Origin: CBIFWW01 sp966186435
GTDB lineage: Bacteria > Pseudomonadota > Gammaproteobacteria > Enterobacterales > Enterobacteriaceae
Reading direction: 5' to 3'
NCBI GenBank assembly: GCA_966186435.1
Contig: CBIFWW010000086.1
Coordinates: 1-14,334 of the forward strand
DNA length: 14,334 nt
The translations under genes were made by a program, and so were the position numbers. The notes under the pieces are model-generated. The model saw nothing but the letters and a program-made list of their open reading frames with translations, ran no database searches and was not told the DNA's origin. Shown piece after piece: positions 11,148 through 14,334 of this stretch; the first letter of the stretch is position 1; every line of letters begins with the position of its first letter.

Positions 11148-11519
11148 TGGGATTGTCCGTTACTGAAAATTCATCGGGGTATCCTAACACTCTGCAAGTG
11201 GGGCTGCATGGGGAGTTGATTGGCTGGGGCATCCGAGAAGTTATCAAGTCTAACTTAGGGGCGGTGGCAAGGGGGTGCTGGAGCCATTCCTGGCCCCGTT
11301 TATAGCCATCAGAACGACTATTTAATACCAACTTTGCCGAGGGTGTCATTACAGCCTTTATCCCCCACCAGGGCTGCGACGCCGCCCCATCGAGATAGCG
11401 GCTGAGCCAGAGAATATGTTGATATCTTAACCACTTTCATACTTGATTTCAGTTTTGTTTAAACACAAACACATCATTAAATTTACAATTCACGCAAACA
11501 ACAACGCTGCGGTAACATT
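11148..11519. promoter_or_regulatory. divergent intergenic region, pdxK / copper cluster
   Basis: No credible gene is seen. The left part must hold the pdxK promoter on the minus strand (a weak TTGCAG -35-like element around 11195-11200), and the right part the copper-cluster promoter. The last 120 bases before the copper genes are AT-rich and contain the palindrome TGTTTAAACA (11456-11465) and a -10-like TACAAT (11484-11489). A partial GGGG/CCCC inverted repeat occurs around 11270-11300, with nothing else recognisable. Confidence 0.45.
11456..11489 (+). promoter_or_regulatory. palindrome and -10 candidate before the copper cluster
   Basis: TGTTTAAACA (11456-11465) is a perfect 10-base palindrome with partly symmetric GTTT and CAAAC flanks. 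TACAAT (11484-11489) is a good -10 match about 31 bases before the TTG start at 11520. The palindrome lies close to where a -35 would be, so a repressor binding there could control the receptor genes. It does not match the CueR, Fur or Zur consensus as I know them. Confidence 0.35.
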
Positions 11520-11885
11520 TTGTCTTTACGTTCCTTCGCCCATTCAGTTGCGGCTTATTTAGCTTTGCTATCCGTTGCGATGCTGTTTGTGGCGCCTGTT
11601 ATCTCTAAATCACTCGTCCACCGTGCGGCATGCCCTGACATGCGTGACAGCATGGCCATACACTCCCATAGCATGTCACCTATGAAAGAGATGGCCTGCG
11701 GTTATTGCCAGCTACTTATTCACCAACCCTTTATCCCATTGGTACCTGTGCTGGCATGCTGGTTATGGCAATTTTATTTGGGCCGAGACTTAGTCACTTG
11801 GCATTGTGACGCATGCATTAACCGTGCCTCTCCTCCACCTCGTGCCCGAGCGCCGCCTGCCTTTGATGACGTTCAGCAAAAATAA
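11520..11885 (+). CDS. DUF2946-type small membrane protein (copper-associated)
   Basis: This 121-residue protein resembles the DUF2946 family often found beside TonB-dependent copper receptors. It has an N-terminal hydrophobic segment (about 10-29, signal or anchor), a His/Met-rich stretch (His48, His50, Met52, Met55, Met58) leading into CGYC (60-63), a second hydrophobic segment (about 70-88), a second CDAC motif (96-99) and a Pro/Arg-rich tail typical of the family. The Cys, His and Met residues suit Cu(I) binding, but no function is proven. The start is uncertain: TTG 11520 gives a family-like N-terminus but has no clear ribosome site, while ATG 11580 would cut the first hydrophobic segment. 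The receptor gene follows after 58 bases. Confidence 0.72.
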   Translation: MSLRSFAHSVAAYLALLSVAMLFVAPVISKSLVHRAACPDMRDSMAIHSHSMSPMKEMACGYCQLLIHQPFIPLVPVLACWLWQFYLGRDLVTWHCDACINRASPPPRARAPPAFDDVQQK

Positions 11886-11943
11886 GCATAAGCACTTAGG
11901 CTCTTCATTAGAGGGGCCACCTGAGCAAACTGAAAGGCAGATT

Positions 11944-13983
11944 ATGAAAATTGATTTTATGGCGCGCACTACCCTCACATCCCTGACTCTTATAACCCTA
12001 TATATACCCGATGCATTGGCTGATGATCCTCACGGCAACACTCAGGCTCAGGATGACACGGTGATAACCGTGACGGCCCCATTGCTCTCCCCGCTAGAGA
12101 TAGTTACCTCGCCAAAAACACCGCGCCAGCCGGTACCTGCAAGCGACGGCTCCGATTACCTGAAGACCATCCCCGGGTTTTCCCAAATCCGTAACGGCGG
12201 CACCAATGGCGACCCGGTTTTTCGCGGTATGTTTGGCTCACGGCTGCGGATCCTGACCGATAATGGCGAAATGCTTGGCGCATGCCCGGCACGAATGGAT
12301 GCCCCTAGCTCCTATATATCCCCGGAGAGTTATGATCTCTTAACCCTCACCAAAGGGCCGGAAACCGTGCTTTGGGGGCCGGGCAACTCCGCCGGTACTT
12401 TACGTTTTGACCGTGCCCCCCCGCAATTTGATAAGCCTGATATTAAGGGCAATGCTAGCCTGCTAAACGCGTCTAATAACCGCTGGGACGAAAATGCGGA
12501 TGTCAGTTTTGGTAATCAGGACGGTTACATGCGCGTGATTGGCAATCAATCCCGGGCTAATGATTATAAGGATGGCAACGGCAACCGCGTGCCGTCGAAG
12601 TGGGATAAATGGAACGGCGATATAGCGTTGGGATGGACGCCAGATAACGATACCTTGCTGGAGTTCACCGCCGGAAAGGGTGATGGTGAGGCCCGTTATG
12701 CCGGGCGCAGTATGGATGGCGCCCACTTTAAACGAGACAGCCTGGGGGCGCGCTTTGAGCAATCAAATATTGGTGAGGTATTCAATAAATTCGAAGCCAG
12801 CGTTTATTACAATTACGCCGATCACATTATGGACAACTACACCCTACGCTCCCCGGACGATGGAATGCCTAAGTCTATGGATATATCCGATGATATGAGC
12901 ATGGGTTCGTCGATGAACATGCCGATGTCAATGGAACTGGACCGCCGTACTATGGGCGGCCGAATGATGGGGACCTGGGATTGGAGCGATGTTGAGATAC
13001 GCAGCGGGGTAGATACCCAGATTAATACCCATCGCAGTAAAGAAGAAAATGGCTGGGTAAAAGACGCCCGTTTTCATGACTATGGGGCATTTAGTGAATT
13101 GACCTGGCAAGCCACTGTACAAAATAAAGTTGTTAGCGGTGCCCGTCTGGATCGGGTAGCAGTGGATAATTTCACCGGAGTTGGCACCCCTAATCGGACC
13201 GATACCTTACCCGCAGGCTTTATACGCCTGGAACATACCCTGCCGCAGGTGCCATTGATGCTGTACGCCGGTATTGGCCATACCACCCGCTTCCCGGATT
13301 ACTGGGAGCTATTTTCGCCCACCTACGGCCCGGGCGGCACCCCCGATGCCTTCAATAAGGTCAAAAGTGAAAAAACCACTCAGATCGATATTGGTGCACA
13401 ATATACCGGTAAAAAGACCACTGGCTGGGTATCTGGGTATATTGGCCGTGTGAATGATTTTATTGTGTTCCGCTATGACCCAACGAACCTTGATATTAGT
13501 CAGGCGGATAATGTTGATGCCACCATCATGGGCGGCGAAGCGGGTATCAGTTATCAGCTTACAGAAAGCTGGAAAACCGACGCCAGCCTGGCCTACTCGT
13601 GGGGAGAGAATACTGATGATCATCAGCCGCTTCCGCAAATTCCCCCATTGGAAGGGCGCCTGGGTTTGACATGGGAGAAAGGCAGCTGGAGCAGTAGCGG
13701 CCTGCTGCGCTTGGTCAGCAGCCAGCAGCGTGTGGCGATTAATGAGGGCAATGTGGTAGGTAAAGACTTTGATACCAGCCCGGTTTTTGCAATTTTCTCC
13801 GCCAACGCCAGCTGGCAACTCAACAAGCAAATTAAATTCAGCACTGGGGTCGATAATTTGTTTAACACAACCTATAGCGAGCACCTCAACCTGGCAGGTA
13901 ACAGTAGCTTTGGCTATTCTGCTAACTCCACCATTAATGAGCCTGGTAGAACCTACTGGGGTAAGATCAATATCACCTTTTGA
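11944..13983 (+). CDS. TonB-dependent copper receptor, OprC/NosA-like
   Basis: This is a 679-residue outer-membrane receptor. The signal peptide (1-26) ends DALA before DD, the TonB box is DTVITVTAP (38-46), the plug domain occupies about 50-165 and the beta-barrel the rest, ending in phenylalanine (KINITF). GACPARM gives Cys114-x3-Met118 and DHIM gives His294-x-Met296, matching the CxxxM plus HxM site described for Pseudomonas OprC. A Met-rich segment follows at 308-342, with 11 Met. The open frame extends left to 11806 inside the upstream gene. ATG 11944 was chosen because AAAGG (11933-11937) is 6 bases away and it begins the signal peptide. It probably imports copper with TonB energy. Confidence 0.92.
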   Translation: MKIDFMARTTLTSLTLITLYIPDALADDPHGNTQAQDDTVITVTAPLLSPLEIVTSPKTPRQPVPASDGSDYLKTIPGFSQIRNGGTNGDPVFRGMFGSRLRILTDNGEMLGACPARMDAPSSYISPESYDLLTLTKGPETVLWGPGNSAGTLRFDRAPPQFDKPDIKGNASLLNASNNRWDENADVSFGNQDGYMRVIGNQSRANDYKDGNGNRVPSKWDKWNGDIALGWTPDNDTLLEFTAGKGDGEARYAGRSMDGAHFKRDSLGARFEQSNIGEVFNKFEASVYYNYADHIMDNYTLRSPDDGMPKSMDISDDMSMGSSMNMPMSMELDRRTMGGRMMGTWDWSDVEIRSGVDTQINTHRSKEENGWVKDARFHDYGAFSELTWQATVQNKVVSGARLDRVAVDNFTGVGTPNRTDTLPAGFIRLEHTLPQVPLMLYAGIGHTTRFPDYWELFSPTYGPGGTPDAFNKVKSEKTTQIDIGAQYTGKKTTGWVSGYIGRVNDFIVFRYDPTNLDISQADNVDATIMGGEAGISYQLTESWKTDASLAYSWGENTDDHQPLPQIPPLEGRLGLTWEKGSWSSSGLLRLVSSQQRVAINEGNVVGKDFDTSPVFAIFSANASWQLNKQIKFSTGVDNLFNTTYSEHLNLAGNSSFGYSANSTINEPGRTYWGKINITF

Positions 13984-14042
13984 TAGGTACCCAGCCTGAT
14001 GCCGGATACAAATAACACATAACGCACAATAGGAAATATTTA

Positions 14043-14306
14043 ATGTTTAAGATTTTAAAAACTAAAGAGGGCAAAAAATTCCTGATTGCCTTAATGTCCG
14101 TATTTATTATTGCTCTGGCGCTGGTATCACGGGCTACCTTTGTAGGCATAGAAGAGCAGTACAATATGCCAATGGCTCAATGGAGCCTGTTTATGTTCCT
14201 TATCCAGGGTGCGTGGACTTTGATCTATAGCATCATGTTCACCCTTATCGGAGCACTACCGTTTGGCTTTTATTTTTTGGGGCCAAAGGATAATCGGAAA
14301 GGATAA
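14043..14306 (+). CDS. small two-helix membrane protein, DUF2534-like
   Basis: This 87-residue protein has two predicted membrane helices (about 13-33 and 47-76) separated by a short loop, EEQYNMPMAQW, a basic N-terminus (KTKEGKK) and the tail FLGPKDNRKG. I think it belongs to the enterobacterial DUF2534 family, but the assignment rests on general resemblance and length. AGGA (14031-14034) lies 8 bases before the ATG, so the start is well supported. It follows the copper receptor by 59 bases on the same strand with no terminator between, so co-transcription and a copper-related role are plausible. The short methionine pair in the loop is not enough to claim metal binding. Confidence 0.75.
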   Translation: MFKILKTKEGKKFLIALMSVFIIALALVSRATFVGIEEQYNMPMAQWSLFMFLIQGAWTLIYSIMFTLIGALPFGFYFLGPKDNRKG

Positions 14307-14334
14307 TTAAAGCAGGCCAAGAAACGGCTTAGGC

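Noticed and set aside
10925..11305. 126-codon plus-strand frame opposite pdxK and into the intergenic region
   Set aside because: The first half is antisense to pdxK and the rest resembles no family; probably a GC-rich shadow frame.
11806..11943. Leftward extension of the copper receptor frame
   Set aside because: It overlaps the DUF2946-type gene and would put 46 residues before a clear signal peptide; ATG 11944 has a good ribosome site.
13309..13884. 191-codon minus-strand frame inside the copper receptor gene
   Set aside because: It is antisense to a strong beta-barrel coding region and shows no domain features.

Overview
The window looks like an enterobacterial (Enterobacterales) chromosome segment. 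It is moderately GC-rich, and its core gene order yjjP-yjjB-dnaT-dnaC-yjjA-opgB matches the E. coli 99-minute block in order and direction. ohrR-ohr (absent from E. coli), the IorB-type molybdoenzyme remnant and the copper-receptor cluster point to a relative such as Serratia or another Yersiniaceae-like genus. I cannot settle the genus from sequence alone.

Positions 1-294 are a very AT-rich leader with a long imperfect inverted repeat and a near-consensus CRP site. It precedes yjjP and yjjB (overlapping genes for a two-subunit ThrE-like exporter). Positions 1595-2557 hold ohrR and ohr, a peroxide-sensing MarR repressor and its thiol peroxidase, inserted between yjjB and dnaT. Positions 2674-4590 hold dnaT-dnaC (replication restart and helicase loading) and yjjA (secreted DUF2501 protein), ending at a clear hairpin terminator. 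opgB (4881-7172) makes the phosphoglycerol transferase that decorates periplasmic glucans.

Positions 7173-8595 are accessory and decayed. A RelE/HTH-type toxin-antitoxin pair (7367-8030) lies among apparent gene debris. The clearest piece (8351-8596) is the C-terminus of an IorB-like molybdopterin oxidoreductase, with an in-frame stop and the catalytic-loop Glu apparently lost. Its original stop codon still overlaps the start of a MocA-like cytidylyltransferase gene (8596-9150). A convergent XdhC-family gene (9119-10123) follows. The cofactor-maturation genes have therefore outlived the enzyme they sat beside, and the XdhC nucleotide-binding motif itself looks eroded.

Positions 10293-11147 (minus) encode a PdxK-type pyridoxal kinase with a strong terminator. 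The right end is a copper-acquisition cluster: a Cys/His/Met-rich DUF2946 membrane protein, a TonB-dependent copper receptor carrying CxxxM and HxM motifs like those of the OprC site plus a Met-rich segment, and a small two-helix membrane protein (DUF2534-like). No tRNA, rRNA, CRISPR array or recognisable insertion sequence was found.
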